Source: Thermocaproicibacter sp036260805
GTDB taxonomy: Bacteria; Bacillota; Clostridia; Oscillospirales; Acutalibacteraceae
Direction of reading: 5' to 3'
Length of the DNA stretch: 64,000 bases
Assembly: GCA_036260805.1 (NCBI GenBank)
Contig: DATALZ010000014.1
Coordinates: 89,428 to 153,427, forward strand
In this document: positions 17,926 to 26,036 of the stretch, one piece after another
Layout: each line of letters begins with the position of its first letter
Numbering within the stretch: the first letter of the stretch is position 1
Translations under genes and position numbers: made by a program
Notes under the pieces: model-generated
What the model was told of the DNA's origin: nothing
Seen by the model: the letters and a program-made list of their open reading frames with translations, nothing else
Database searches by the model: none

Positions 17926-18432
17926 ATGAAGAGTAAAAAATTAGCAAAGACCTGCGGTTTGCCGCTTTACCTGGGTTTGGCAGCGGGAATTCTGTTGCTG
18001 GCTGGTAATATTTTATACCCCGGCGTTATTTATAATATTCAGTTGGATGCTGCGGGTGGTACATCGTATTTCAGTTCTTTTCTGTATCGTCCCATTGCAT
18101 TACAGATCGTCGAATTTCTGATTTACCCGGGTATCTTTCTGATTCTTCTTCTATTGGCCATAAAAGAACCGAGACGCGGCAGCGCTTTCGCCATATTATG
18201 GATTGTTTTTTCGGCGCTGGGCATTTTGTCCTTGATTTTGTCCGGCATTTTCATGGCCCCGTATGTTTTGCCTAGTTCCGGCCGCCAGATTTCGGCAAAC
18301 GCTATTTACCTGTGTATAAGCACCTTGCTAACCGTTTTGGGCAGCCTTTCTCTGCTGCTTTCGTGCATTGCGTTGCTGAAACGCCTGCATCAGCCGGACG
18401 GGTTCGAGACACCGACTGCTGTGAATCAGTAA
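17926..18432 (+). CDS. Unknown four-helix membrane protein, paralog 2
   Basis: The 168-residue product is a tandem duplicate of the gene ending 46 bases upstream, with the same four-helix layout and near-identical C-terminal tail (CIALLKRLHQPDGFETPT). The external loop between helices 1 and 2 has diverged most, which is what one expects if that loop contacts different ligands or partners. Probably cotranscribed from the promoter at 17262. Its stop overlaps by seven bases the stop region of the convergent flavoprotein gene. Confidence 0.7.
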   Translation: MKSKKLAKTCGLPLYLGLAAGILLLAGNILYPGVIYNIQLDAAGGTSYFSSFLYRPIALQIVEFLIYPGIFLILLLLAIKEPRRGSAFAILWIVFSALGILSLILSGIFMAPYVLPSSGRQISANAIYLCISTLLTVLGSLSLLLSCIALLKRLHQPDGFETPTAVNQ

Positions 18433-19133
18433 GGCTTTGCGCCGTCCAGCCATCCCTGCTCCTTCCAGTATTTTCGGTCGACGGGGATATCTTTCCCGGA
18501 ACGGTGCATCCATCTGCAAAAACCGAACATAGATCTGCAGAATAACGTTGGCGCGCTGTCTCCCCGTGAGACGGAGCGCCAGAATTTTTTCGCTGATTTC
18601 TGAATCCTGCGGTCATACTTTCGCCGCCGCTTTTCCGGGACGGAATCCCAGTTATAAGCCTTAATGGCGAATCCAAGGCGATAAGTCCGGTTGATGCCCC
18701 AATACTTGATGCAGTCCGCAATCGGCTTCATAGATAATTTCATGCCGGCGCCAGCCGCTGTGGAAAGGATCATTGCCTTTTTATGGAACATTTCCGGGCG
18801 AGGCCTGTGTACAAGAAAAAGAAACGGCAGATGATCCAGAAAATTCTTCATTCCGCCGCTTGCGGACATCACATAAACCGGTGTGGTGAAAATCAAAGCG
18901 TCCGCGTCCAGCATTGCGTCAAGAATTGGGCGGACGTATTTTTTGTGAGGGCAGAAATCCTCGCCTTTTATTACGCAGGAGCAGCACCCGCGGCAAAATT
19001 CGGGCATATCCTGAGGCATAAAAAATTCCTGCACGGAGATTTCCTCGTGCTTTTTCATTTCGTCCAAAAATTGCTGCGTCAGGCAATATGTATTTCCTTT
19101 GTGCGGGCTACCGTTTATCACGACAAGTTTCAT
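18426..19133 (-). CDS. NADPH-dependent FMN reductase / flavodoxin-family protein
   Basis: The N-terminus MKLVVINGSPHKGNTY is the FMN phosphate-binding loop of flavodoxin-like reductases, followed by EFFMPQDMPEFCRGCCSCVIKGEDFCPH, a Cys-rich insertion found in iron-sulfur-flavoprotein-like members, and ADALIFTTPVYVMSASGGMKNFLDHL, the flavin edge. Residues past 150 are a basic extension (EKRRRKYDRRIQKSAKKFW) not needed for the fold. Such proteins transfer electrons to quinones or small acceptors. ATG 19133 is preferred over GTG 19142, which crowds its Shine-Dalgarno. The stop overlaps the convergent gene. Confidence 0.8.
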   Translation of the reverse strand: MKLVVINGSPHKGNTYCLTQQFLDEMKKHEEISVQEFFMPQDMPEFCRGCCSCVIKGEDFCPHKKYVRPILDAMLDADALIFTTPVYVMSASGGMKNFLDHLPFLFLVHRPRPEMFHKKAMILSTAAGAGMKLSMKPIADCIKYWGINRTYRLGFAIKAYNWDSVPEKRRRKYDRRIQKSAKKFWRSVSRGDSAPTLFCRSMFGFCRWMHRSGKDIPVDRKYWKEQGWLDGAKPY

Positions 19134-19184
19134 CTGTTCCACAGCCTTTCCTACAGCATTTTCAGTTTAATTATAGCGTTAGCT

Positions 19185-19223
19185 TGTGTTCATCCCCCCG
19201 CCGTAGGCGGGGGGATGAACACA
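19185..19223. repeat. 18-bp perfect GC-core palindrome (family member 1)
   Basis: Arms 19185-19202 and 19206-19223 are perfectly complementary with a GTA loop. The core is CCCCCCGCC-GTA-GGCGGGGGG. No long T-run follows on either strand, so it is a poor classical terminator, although a short TTTTA follows on the plus strand. Similar cores lie at 27113 and 57613. Confidence 0.7.
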
Positions 19224-19386
19224 TTTTATCTCGCAATACTAAATGAAATTGATGTAATAATATGCAGACCTCTGCATTCAAGAAAAAATCGCTTGCGATT
19301 CAATTGAAAAAAGTATACAATCATTGGTAGAAACAAATAGTAATCTTATCAAAATTACACAAGCGATTAGATTTGCATTACAGTAG
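19215..19386 (+). pseudogene. Possible frameshifted small gene remnant
   Basis: A frame starting at ATG 19215 inside the palindrome reads MNTFYLAILNEIDVI and ends at 19307. The +1 frame from about 19262 reads on through a coherent helical segment (ACDSIEKSIQSLVETNSN) to a TAG at 19384-19386. Joining the two needs one frameshift. The composition is AT-rich. I cannot assign a family, and chance is a real alternative. Confidence 0.2.
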
Positions 19387-19397
19387 GAGTGATTTTA

Positions 19398-20369
19398 TTG
19401 GCACCGATTTATCCAATGAAACTGAAAGCGGCATGTAAAGATTATCTTTGGGGCGGCACCAGACTCAGAACGGAATACCATCAGCAGAGCGATGCGGAAA
19501 AGGTTGCTGAAAGCTGGATGCTTTCAAGCCATCCGGACGGGCCGTCCTCAATTTTGAACGGTGAATATGAAGGTTTGCTTTTTCCAGAATATCTGACCCG
19601 CGCCGGCCGGGAAATTCTTGGCACCGACTGCGATAAATTTCCGGACTTTCCCGTACTGATTAAACTGATTGACGCGAAGGACAGGCTGTCCATTCAGGTT
19701 CATCCGGACGACGCTTACGCAAGAACCCACGGTGGCGAGTTCGGTAAAACGGAAATGTGGTATATTGTAGACTGTGAACCGGGCGCCAGCCTGTATTACG
19801 GCTTTGACCATCCGATCTCAAAAGAAGAATTCAAGCAGAGAATCGAAAACAATACGCTTGAAGAAGTGCTGAATAAGGTTCAGGTACATCCGGGGGACGT
19901 TTTCTTTATCGAGTCGCGCACCCTTCATGCGATTGGTGCAGGAATCCTGATTGCAGAGATTCAGCAGAATTCCAATCTGACTTATCGAATCTACGACTAC
20001 GGCCGTATCGGGAAGGACGGGAATCCGCGCCAGCTGCATATTTCAGAAGCATTGGATGTAACACTTCTCGCTCCCCCGACAAGGCCCGCACATGCACAGG
20101 GAGTTCGTGAAACAGGCGCAGGATACAGCCGTATTCTTTTGTCGTCCTGCGATATTTTCACCGTGTATGAGATGGAAATCCGCGAAGCGGCGCTGAATGC
20201 GGACAATAGGAGTTTCCATTCGCTTGTCTGCATCGGCGGCGACGCGATCCTTGTTAAGAACGGCAAAGCGGAGCTTTCGTTTGAAAAAGGAGACAGCGTT
20301 TTCATTCCCGCCGGTTATGGAGATTACACGATTAAGGGCGACTGCCTTGTCCTCTGGACAACGGTTTAA
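19398..20369 (+). CDS. manA: Class I mannose-6-phosphate isomerase
   Basis: ManA interconverts mannose-6-phosphate and fructose-6-phosphate, feeding GDP-mannose synthesis or mannose catabolism. The cupin metal site is visible: IQVHPDDAYAR near residue 95, GKTEMWYI near 112, and FIESRTLHAIGAG near 170 (His and Glu zinc ligands). Length of about 323 matches the short Firmicutes form. The start is a TTG at 19398, because TAGGAG lies eight bases before it; GTG 19389 overlaps that site. It converges with and overlaps fabG by four bases. Confidence 0.9.
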   Translation: MAPIYPMKLKAACKDYLWGGTRLRTEYHQQSDAEKVAESWMLSSHPDGPSSILNGEYEGLLFPEYLTRAGREILGTDCDKFPDFPVLIKLIDAKDRLSIQVHPDDAYARTHGGEFGKTEMWYIVDCEPGASLYYGFDHPISKEEFKQRIENNTLEEVLNKVQVHPGDVFFIESRTLHAIGAGILIAEIQQNSNLTYRIYDYGRIGKDGNPRQLHISEALDVTLLAPPTRPAHAQGVRETGAGYSRILLSSCDIFTVYEMEIREAALNADNRSFHSLVCIGGDAILVKNGKAELSFEKGDSVFIPAGYGDYTIKGDCLVLWTTV

Positions 20370-21091
20370 ATAATCATTCCACCGTTAATGCCAAGAATCT
20401 GGCCTGTAATAAAGTCCGCGTCCGGGGATGCGAGAAAGCTTACCGCCGCGGCAATATCTTCCGGAGTCCCGATTCGGCAGAGCGGGGTTTCTTCTTTCAG
20501 CTCCCGGATGGTTTCTTCGCTCAAGGCAGCGTTCATCTGCGTGTCGATTACCCCGGGTGCAATACAGTTTACCTGAATGTTGGACGGGCCGACCTCTTTG
20601 GCCAGTGCTTTCGTCAGCCCGATGACCGCTGCTTTGGCTGCGGAATAATGGACCTCACAGGATGCGCCTACCTGCCCCCACATGGATGAAATATTGATGA
20701 TCTTCCCCTGCTTTTGGTGGATCATGTAGGGGAGGGCCAGCTGACAGCAATGAAAGACCCCTGTTACATCCACTGCAAACATGCGTTCCCAATCCTGCTC
20801 TGTCAGGTCGGTAAACAGCTTCTGCTGGGCGATGCCGGCGCTGTTGACCAGCAGGTCAATTCCGCCCGAAGCGCAGAACATGGCTTCCACCTGAGAACGG
20901 TCGGAGATATCCGACTTGTATAATTCTGCGCACTTAATACTATATGAATTGTTCAGCTCGTTCAGAAGCGAATTTGCGTCGCTGTCTGAGCGGGCATAAT
21001 TTATAATTACATAAAAACCGTCCCGGCACAGTCTGCGGGCGACGGCTCTTCCGATTCCCCTTGACGCGCCGGTGACGAGCGCTTTTTTCAT
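20366..21091 (-). CDS. fabG: Short-chain dehydrogenase, FabG-like 3-oxoacyl-ACP reductase
   Basis: Classical SDR of 241 residues. The NADP-binding TGASRGIGRAVARRL is at residue 7, NSAGI near 86, the catalytic tetrad Ser (INISSMWGQ) near 138, and YSAAK near 152. The GVIDTQMNAAL segment and C-terminal FITGQILGINGGMII are typical of FabG. FabG reduces beta-ketoacyl-ACP in fatty-acid elongation, but stand-alone SDRs of this kind often act on other ketones. No fab genes surround it, so the symbol is by similarity only. AAGGAGG precedes the ATG. Confidence 0.8.
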   Translation of the reverse strand: MKKALVTGASRGIGRAVARRLCRDGFYVIINYARSDSDANSLLNELNNSYSIKCAELYKSDISDRSQVEAMFCASGGIDLLVNSAGIAQQKLFTDLTEQDWERMFAVDVTGVFHCCQLALPYMIHQKQGKIINISSMWGQVGASCEVHYSAAKAAVIGLTKALAKEVGPSNIQVNCIAPGVIDTQMNAALSEETIRELKEETPLCRIGTPEDIAAAVSFLASPDADFITGQILGINGGMII

Positions 21092-21198
21092 AATATTCCT
21101 CCTTGGCCTCGCATTCTGCGAAACCTTTTTTCAATTATACCACGATTCCCAGAAAAACTGGCGAATTTATGGACGAGGCAGGCAAATTTATCGCGCTT

Positions 21199-21209
21199 GC
21201 ATAGTATGG
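21199..21209 (+). promoter_or_regulatory. Putative mother-cell sigma (sigma-E/K) -10 element
   Basis: The motif GCATAGTATGG lies 48 bases before the TTG start of the small MSC protein. It matches the CATAnnnT form of the sigma-E/sigma-K -10 box and is nearly identical to the motif before the gene at 21633-22139. No convincing -35 is visible here. Confidence 0.35.
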
Positions 21210-21256
21210 TATAGGGCTGTTTATGCCCACCCCTGATTTTTAAGGAGGAATATTCT

Positions 21257-21427
21257 TTGAGTTGCTGGTATAGTAACTTGTGGATTAATCCATGCGAATG
21301 GCCGTGCGGAATTCCAGCACAGTGGCCCGCATGGCCAAGAATTCCTGTAGCACCGATTCCGTATCCCCCTTCTCTTTTAGCAGCTGAACGTTTTGGAATA
21401 CAGAACACGGATTATAACGAGACGTAA
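21257..21427 (+). CDS. Small Trp/Pro/Cys-rich protein, possible spore coat component
   Basis: A perfect AAGGAGG precedes a TTG start. The 56-residue product begins MSCWYSNLW and is remarkably rich in Trp, Pro and Cys, with motifs NPCEWPCGIPAQWPAWPRIP and then PIPYPPSLLAAER. No helix or signal peptide is visible. Composition of this type is common among small spore-coat or crust proteins. It shares its MSC opening and an upstream -10-like motif with the convergent gene at 21633-22139. I recognise no family. Confidence 0.6.
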   Translation: MSCWYSNLWINPCEWPCGIPAQWPAWPRIPVAPIPYPPSLLAAERFGIQNTDYNET

Positions 21428-21562
21428 ATTTTACAGCAATTTACTTTTTAGATTACCGAATGCGTTTCTATGGCTGAATTTCTTTCTTCCCGCTTAAAAC
21501 GCTATGAGAAGCTGAATTGCTTTCTTTCGATCAATATAGTTTGGGCAGATATCCCGAAAAGT

Positions 21563-21593
21563 TCAGGGCCGGTGTTTTAAGCACCGGCCCTGA
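21563..21593 (-). terminator. Hairpin after the DUF4489-like gene
   Basis: A perfect 12-bp stem (TCAGGGCCGGTG with CACCGGCCCTGA) closes on a short loop. On the minus strand an ACTTTTC tail follows. It sits between two convergent genes and may serve both. Confidence 0.65.
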
Positions 21594-21632
21594 GCCTTAT
21601 CGTGCGGTGATATCTGTGTGCACACCGGCTTT

Positions 21633-22139
21633 TTATCGGTTGGAAACTGCGAGTACGCTGAGGACTGCATTGTTGATGGATGCGCCCGGGGTGATGTCAA
21701 TAATGGAGTTTGTGGAAAGCTGTACGGAATAGGTGTAGAATCCGGGCCGTACGTCGGGATCAAAGAACTGGAAGCTGAAAGCTTCTCCCTCAAGAACAGT
21801 AACGGTCGTTGAGAAAGTATAGGTTGAACCTACGCCGATTGGAGCTCCGTCGCCCACAGAGCGGCGGATCTGGAAGTTCAGCGTTACGGAAATGCCGATC
21901 GGAAGGTTAACAATACTGCTGAAATGCAGCAGAACGTTCGCCGGGCCGATTTCTCTGGTATCTATGGTTGTTGAAACGACGTTGATTGGTTCCGCAAAAA
22001 GGGTGGTGATAACTGGAAGCGGACCCACACTGCCGCTGGAAGCATTCAAAGCAACCTGTTTTCTTCCGGTTGGGTAACTGCCGGCTGTAACTGGCGATAA
22101 AGCCGTATCAGGATAGTATGCAAGTGAATTACAACTCAT
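21633..22139 (-). CDS. DUF4489-like beta-sandwich protein, possible spore surface protein
   Basis: The 168-residue product starts MSCNSLAYYP, has no signal peptide, and alternates hydrophobic strands: TTIDTREIGPANVLLHFSSI, VTLNFQIRRSV, YTFSTTVTVLEGEAFSFQF and YTYSVQLSTNSI. This resembles, from memory, DUF4489 proteins of Clostridia, a trimer-prone jelly-roll type fold found in spore-surface proteins. ATG 22139 follows AGGAGG. Upstream lies a motif that fits a sigma-K promoter (AC, 16 bases, CATATTAT). Family and role are inference. Confidence 0.6.
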   Translation of the reverse strand: MSCNSLAYYPDTALSPVTAGSYPTGRKQVALNASSGSVGPLPVITTLFAEPINVVSTTIDTREIGPANVLLHFSSIVNLPIGISVTLNFQIRRSVGDGAPIGVGSTYTFSTTVTVLEGEAFSFQFFDPDVRPGFYTYSVQLSTNSIIDITPGASINNAVLSVLAVSNR

Positions 22140-22178
22140 TGGAATCCTCCTAAAAAGTAGTCGTAGAATTGCTTCACT

Positions 22179-22206
22179 CCATAATATGCAATTTTTTACA
22201 TAAGGT
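22179..22206 (-). promoter_or_regulatory. Putative sigma-K-type promoter
   Basis: On the minus strand an AC dinucleotide (22205-22206) is followed after 16 bases by CATATTAT in the context GCATATTATGG. This fits the sigma-K consensus (mACm, 16 bp, CATAnnnTA) with one imperfect base. The start codon is 40 bases downstream. Confidence 0.4.
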
Positions 22207-22307
22207 ACCGAAATCAGCCATAATATTAAGCGCGAACAATAGGCGCAGTTCAAAATAAGATATCGCTGCAGGAGACGCGGTTTTGCACCCATGCTTAAAT
22301 AAAAAAA

Positions 22308-22334
22308 CTCCCGCATTCCTTACGGATGCGGGAG
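22308..22334 (-). terminator. Terminator of the purine permease gene
   Basis: A 9-bp perfect stem (CTCCCGCAT with ATGCGGGAG) is followed on the minus strand by seven Ts. Confidence 0.85.
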
Positions 22335-22353
22335 CAGGTAGTAATGTCTTTTG

Positions 22354-23829
22354 TTATAGCGAATTCAGCGCCAATAGCACGTAGTTCAAAATAAACAGCA
22401 GGGTTGCAACGTACATAATGGGGTGAACGTCCTTTGCTTTCCCTCTGATTACCTTGAGCAGTACAAAGAGGATAAAACCAAATGAGATGCCGGTTGTAAT
22501 GCTGTAAGCGAACGGCATCATAGCGACTGTAATGAATGCCACCGCGGCGTCTTCAAAGTTATGCCAGTCGATATCTGCAACCGCCGCCATCATCAGCATG
22601 CCGACGACGATCAGTGCAGGAGCTGTTGCGCAGGATGGAATGACGCCTACAATTGGAGAAAGAACAAGGCACAGTACGAACAGAATTGCAGTTACAACAG
22701 AAGTCAGGCCTGTACGTCCGCCTTCTGCAATACCTGCCGAGCTTTCAACAAAGGTTGTTGTGTTGGAAGTACCAACAAAAGCACCCGTAATCGTTGCGAA
22801 CAGGTCTGCAAACAATGCACGGTCCATACGGGACTTAATACCTTTGCCTTCGAGCAGGAGCTTCTGGTCTTTTTCATCGAAAATGCCGCTGCGGCGTCCG
22901 GTACCAATGAAGGTTCCCAGTGCGTCAAAAATATCGGTGAGAACGAAGCCGATAATTGCCGTAAATGCCAGCAGTGTTTTAGCCGGATTTTCGAACAGGC
23001 CCACGAAATCAAGCTTGAATGCGGTGTTCGAAATGTGAGAGATGGAACTTCCAATCGCACTCGGGCTGATGGAAATGGTTGAGAAAAATGCACCGGCGGT
23101 GTTAATGCTTTTTCCGAGAGACGGGAAAAATACGTGCGGGTTTACGCCGCAGGCGATTTCAATAAGAGCAATCGCAGTTGTGGAGAGAATGCCGATGAGG
23201 ATAGAACCTTTTACCTTCAGAACCATCAGCACAACAATAATTGCGATTCCAAACAGAACGAGTTGAACGGAACGGTCGGAAAGATTGACAAGGGCAGGAA
23301 CCGCTGAAGCATTGGTAACTACCGTGCCGCTGTCAAATTTTGTGTATGTTCCGGGATCGCAGGTGAATTTGAGCAGGCCGCCGTCTTTAATGCCAATATA
23401 GGCAATAAACAGGCCGATACCGCCGCCAATAGCACTCTGCAGTACCTTTGGGAGCGATTTAATAATTGCCTTGCGCAGTCCGGTTACGGTAATCACGATG
23501 TTGACAAGGCCGCAAATCAACACCATAGCCAGTGCCTGCTGCCATTTGAATCCCATGACGCCGCACACTGTAAATGTGAAGAATGCATTGAGGCCCATGC
23601 CAGGAGCCAGCGCATACGGTACGTTGGCAAACAGCGCCATAACGAGCGTACCAACAGCAGACGCGATAATCGTGGCCACAAAAACGCCCTGAGGGTCCAT
23701 TCCTGTGTTGGAAAGAACTTGCGGGTTAACGAAGATAATGTAAGCCATCGCGAAGAATGTGGTAATACCGGCCGTAATTTCAGTGCGGACATTCGTGCCG
23801 TACTGTTTGAGCTTAAAGAATTTTTCCAT
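22354..23829 (-). CDS. NCS2-type guanine/hypoxanthine permease (AzgA/PbuG)
   Basis: A 491-residue permease with about 12-14 helices. The N-terminal GTNVRTEITAGITTFFAMAYIIFVNP and the later LAPGMGLNAFFTF are signatures of the AzgA-like NCS2 subgroup that imports hypoxanthine, guanine or adenine by proton symport. FIAYIGIKDGGLLK and VESSAGIAEGGRTGLTSVVTA (part of the substrate site) are also present. ATG 23829 follows GGAGGAAAAGG. I looked for a purine riboswitch in the 230 bases upstream and saw none. It is a single-gene unit. Confidence 0.9.
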   Translation of the reverse strand: MEKFFKLKQYGTNVRTEITAGITTFFAMAYIIFVNPQVLSNTGMDPQGVFVATIIASAVGTLVMALFANVPYALAPGMGLNAFFTFTVCGVMGFKWQQALAMVLICGLVNIVITVTGLRKAIIKSLPKVLQSAIGGGIGLFIAYIGIKDGGLLKFTCDPGTYTKFDSGTVVTNASAVPALVNLSDRSVQLVLFGIAIIVVLMVLKVKGSILIGILSTTAIALIEIACGVNPHVFFPSLGKSINTAGAFFSTISISPSAIGSSISHISNTAFKLDFVGLFENPAKTLLAFTAIIGFVLTDIFDALGTFIGTGRRSGIFDEKDQKLLLEGKGIKSRMDRALFADLFATITGAFVGTSNTTTFVESSAGIAEGGRTGLTSVVTAILFVLCLVLSPIVGVIPSCATAPALIVVGMLMMAAVADIDWHNFEDAAVAFITVAMMPFAYSITTGISFGFILFVLLKVIRGKAKDVHPIMYVATLLFILNYVLLALNSL

Positions 23830-24046
23830 CCTTTTCCTCCACTTTCTCAATTGTGTCTAAACTTTGAACATATTATAAATTATATTTTAAAGGAGCTGCA
23901 AAATCAAGGTCTCTTTGAATTCTATTTGATGAATTTATGCGTAAAATTCGCTTAAACCTATGTCATTTTACACAAAACGACTATTTTTTCCCCGAATTTT
24001 GGAGCTTTTGCGGGAATTTGTGCAACATGCGGGCAAAAATGAAAGA

Positions 24047-24074
24047 GCGGCTTTCTCCAACTGGGGAAAGCCGC
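24047..24074 (-). terminator. Terminator of the PEP carboxykinase gene
   Basis: The stem GCGGCTTTC/GAAAGCCGC, extended by a CC/GG pair, has a short loop and a T-rich tail on the minus strand (CTTTCATTTTT). Confidence 0.75.
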
Positions 24075-24093
24075 GTTGCTAGTTCAGATTAAA

Positions 24094-25857
24094 TTATTTC
24101 AGTCTTGCTTTCAGGTTTTCAAGCTGAGTCTTGAGTTCCTTCGGGAGTTTGTCGCCAAACTTCTTGTAGAATTCCTCAATGCCGTCGGCTTCCTTGGACC
24201 ATTCAGCTTTGTTAACTTCGAGGATGCCCTTCAAAGTGTCGAGGTTCATGTCAAGGCCGTCGAGGTTGATATCTTCTGCCTTCGGAACAAAGCCGATTGG
24301 GGTTTCCGTAGCGTCGGCTTTGCCTTCGCAGCGGTTCAGAATCCATTCAACAACGCGGAGGTTGTCGCCGAATCCCGGCCAAATGAAGTGGCCTTCGTCG
24401 TCAAGACGGAACCAGTTTACGTTGAAGATCTTCGGAGCCTTGTCGCCGAGCTTTTCGCCCATTTCAATCCAGTGCTTGAAGTAGTCGCCCATATGATAGC
24501 CGCAGAACGGGAGCATAGCCATCGGGTCGCGGCGGACAACGCCTACTGCGCCGGTAGCGGCTGCGGTTGTTTCAGAAGCCATGATGGAACCGACAAACAC
24601 ACCGTTGTTCCAGTCGCGGGACTGATAAACCAGCGGAGTTGTGTGTGCGCGGCGGCCGCCGAAGATAATAGCGGAAATCGGCACGCCCTTGCCGGAATCA
24701 AACTCAGGGCTGACGCATGGGCAGTTCTTCGCAGGAGCAGTGAAGCGGCTGTTCGGATGAGCGCCCTTTTCCTTGGATGTTGTACCATCCCAAGGCTTGC
24801 CGGTCCAGTCGATTGCATTCTTCGGCGGATTATGGTCGAGGCCTTCCCACCAGACAGTGTTGTCGTCGAGGTTCTGGCAGACGTTTGTAAAGATTGTGCC
24901 GGACTTTGTGGTTGCAAGAGCGTTCGGGTTAGACTTGTCGTTTGTGCCCGGTGCGACGCCGAAGAATCCGTTTTCAGGATTGATGGCCCACAGTCTGCCG
25001 TCAGGTCCAATGCGCATCCATGCAATATCGTCGCCGACCGTCCAGGCTTTGTAGCCCTTCTTGCGGTAGAATTCCGGCGGAATCAGCATAGCCAGGTTGG
25101 TCTTGCCGCATGCAGACGGGAATGCAGCAGCAACGTACTTAATTTCACCCTTCGGGTTCTGAATGCCGAGGATGAGCATGTGCTCAGCCATCCAGCCTTC
25201 GGTCTTGCCGAGGTAGGAAGCAATACGAAGTGCAAAGCACTTTTTGCCGAGCAGAACGTTTCCGCCGTAACCGGAGTTAACGGAGATAATGGTGTTGTCC
25301 TCCGGGAAGTGGCAGATGTAGCGCTTTTCAGCGTCGATGTCGCACTTGCAGTGCAGGCCGCGGACCCAGTCGTTGCTGTTGCCCAGGGTATCCAGAACAT
25401 TCTGGCCTACGCGTGTCATAATGGACATGTTAAGAACAACATAAATGGAATCGGTCAGTTCAATACCGATTTTGGAGAACGGAGAGCCTACAGGGCCCAT
25501 AGAATAAGGGATGACATACATGGTACGGCCTTTGTAGCTGCCGCGTGCAATGTCATACAGCATCTTATAAGCCTGCTGGGGTTCCATCCAGTGGTTTGTC
25601 GGACCTGCGTCCTCTTCTTTACGTGAGCAGATGAACGTACGGCCCTCAACACGTGCCACGTCGTTCACTGCTGTGCGGTGCAGATAGCAGTTCGGCAGTT
25701 TCTCCTGATTTAACTTGATCATTTCGCCGGTTTTGCAAGCTTCCACCCGCAATGCTTCAATTTGCTCCTCCGAGCCGTCGATCCAGACAACGCTGCCGGG
25801 ATTGACAAGCTCTTTCATTTTCCCAATCCATTCCAATACCGATTGATTTTGAGTCAT
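24094..25857 (-). CDS. pckG: Phosphoenolpyruvate carboxykinase, GTP-dependent
   Basis: The enzyme interconverts oxaloacetate and PEP with GTP/GDP and Mn2+. The kinase loop FPSACGKTNLAML near residue 265 is the GTP-type variant of the P-loop, and GDDIAWMRI and FGVAPGTNDKSNPNA are the metal- and nucleotide-site blocks. R-loop WGLD-type and FIWPGFGDNLRVVEWI near the C-terminus match the GTP family. Length of 587 is normal. In fermenting Clostridia it can run in the PEP-carboxylating, energy-saving direction. The promoter spacer upstream is one inverted repeat, suggesting repression. Confidence 0.95.
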   Translation of the reverse strand: MTQNQSVLEWIGKMKELVNPGSVVWIDGSEEQIEALRVEACKTGEMIKLNQEKLPNCYLHRTAVNDVARVEGRTFICSRKEEDAGPTNHWMEPQQAYKMLYDIARGSYKGRTMYVIPYSMGPVGSPFSKIGIELTDSIYVVLNMSIMTRVGQNVLDTLGNSNDWVRGLHCKCDIDAEKRYICHFPEDNTIISVNSGYGGNVLLGKKCFALRIASYLGKTEGWMAEHMLILGIQNPKGEIKYVAAAFPSACGKTNLAMLIPPEFYRKKGYKAWTVGDDIAWMRIGPDGRLWAINPENGFFGVAPGTNDKSNPNALATTKSGTIFTNVCQNLDDNTVWWEGLDHNPPKNAIDWTGKPWDGTTSKEKGAHPNSRFTAPAKNCPCVSPEFDSGKGVPISAIIFGGRRAHTTPLVYQSRDWNNGVFVGSIMASETTAAATGAVGVVRRDPMAMLPFCGYHMGDYFKHWIEMGEKLGDKAPKIFNVNWFRLDDEGHFIWPGFGDNLRVVEWILNRCEGKADATETPIGFVPKAEDINLDGLDMNLDTLKGILEVNKAEWSKEADGIEEFYKKFGDKLPKELKTQLENLKARLK

Positions 25858-25898
25858 AATTTCTCCTTTCGGCCCAATGGCCTATTGAAATTGATACT

Positions 25899-25927
25899 AT
25901 AATACATCAACTTTTTGATGGATTCAA
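25899..25927 (-). promoter_or_regulatory. pckG promoter with inverted-repeat spacer
   Basis: Minus-strand boxes TTGAAT (25922-25927) and TATTAT (25899-25904) are separated by 17 bp that consist almost wholly of the palindrome CATCAA-4-TTGATG (25905-25920). A dimeric regulator bound there would block polymerase. Which regulator is not readable. Confidence 0.55.
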
Positions 25928-26036
25928 TGGCAAAAACATTAATTCGTTAAACTTTTAGCAAAAATTTATACCAGGTGCGACTTTTTTCGTAAACTCTTCA
26001 TTATGAATTTGTAAAACCAATATTATGCAAAATGAA

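Noticed and set aside
23830..24040. Purine riboswitch upstream of the NCS2 permease
   Set aside because: The conserved core loops are not visible on the minus strand upstream of the gene.
24076..25626. 516-codon plus-strand frame opposite pckG
   Set aside because: Antisense shadow; pckG has complete motifs and promoter.
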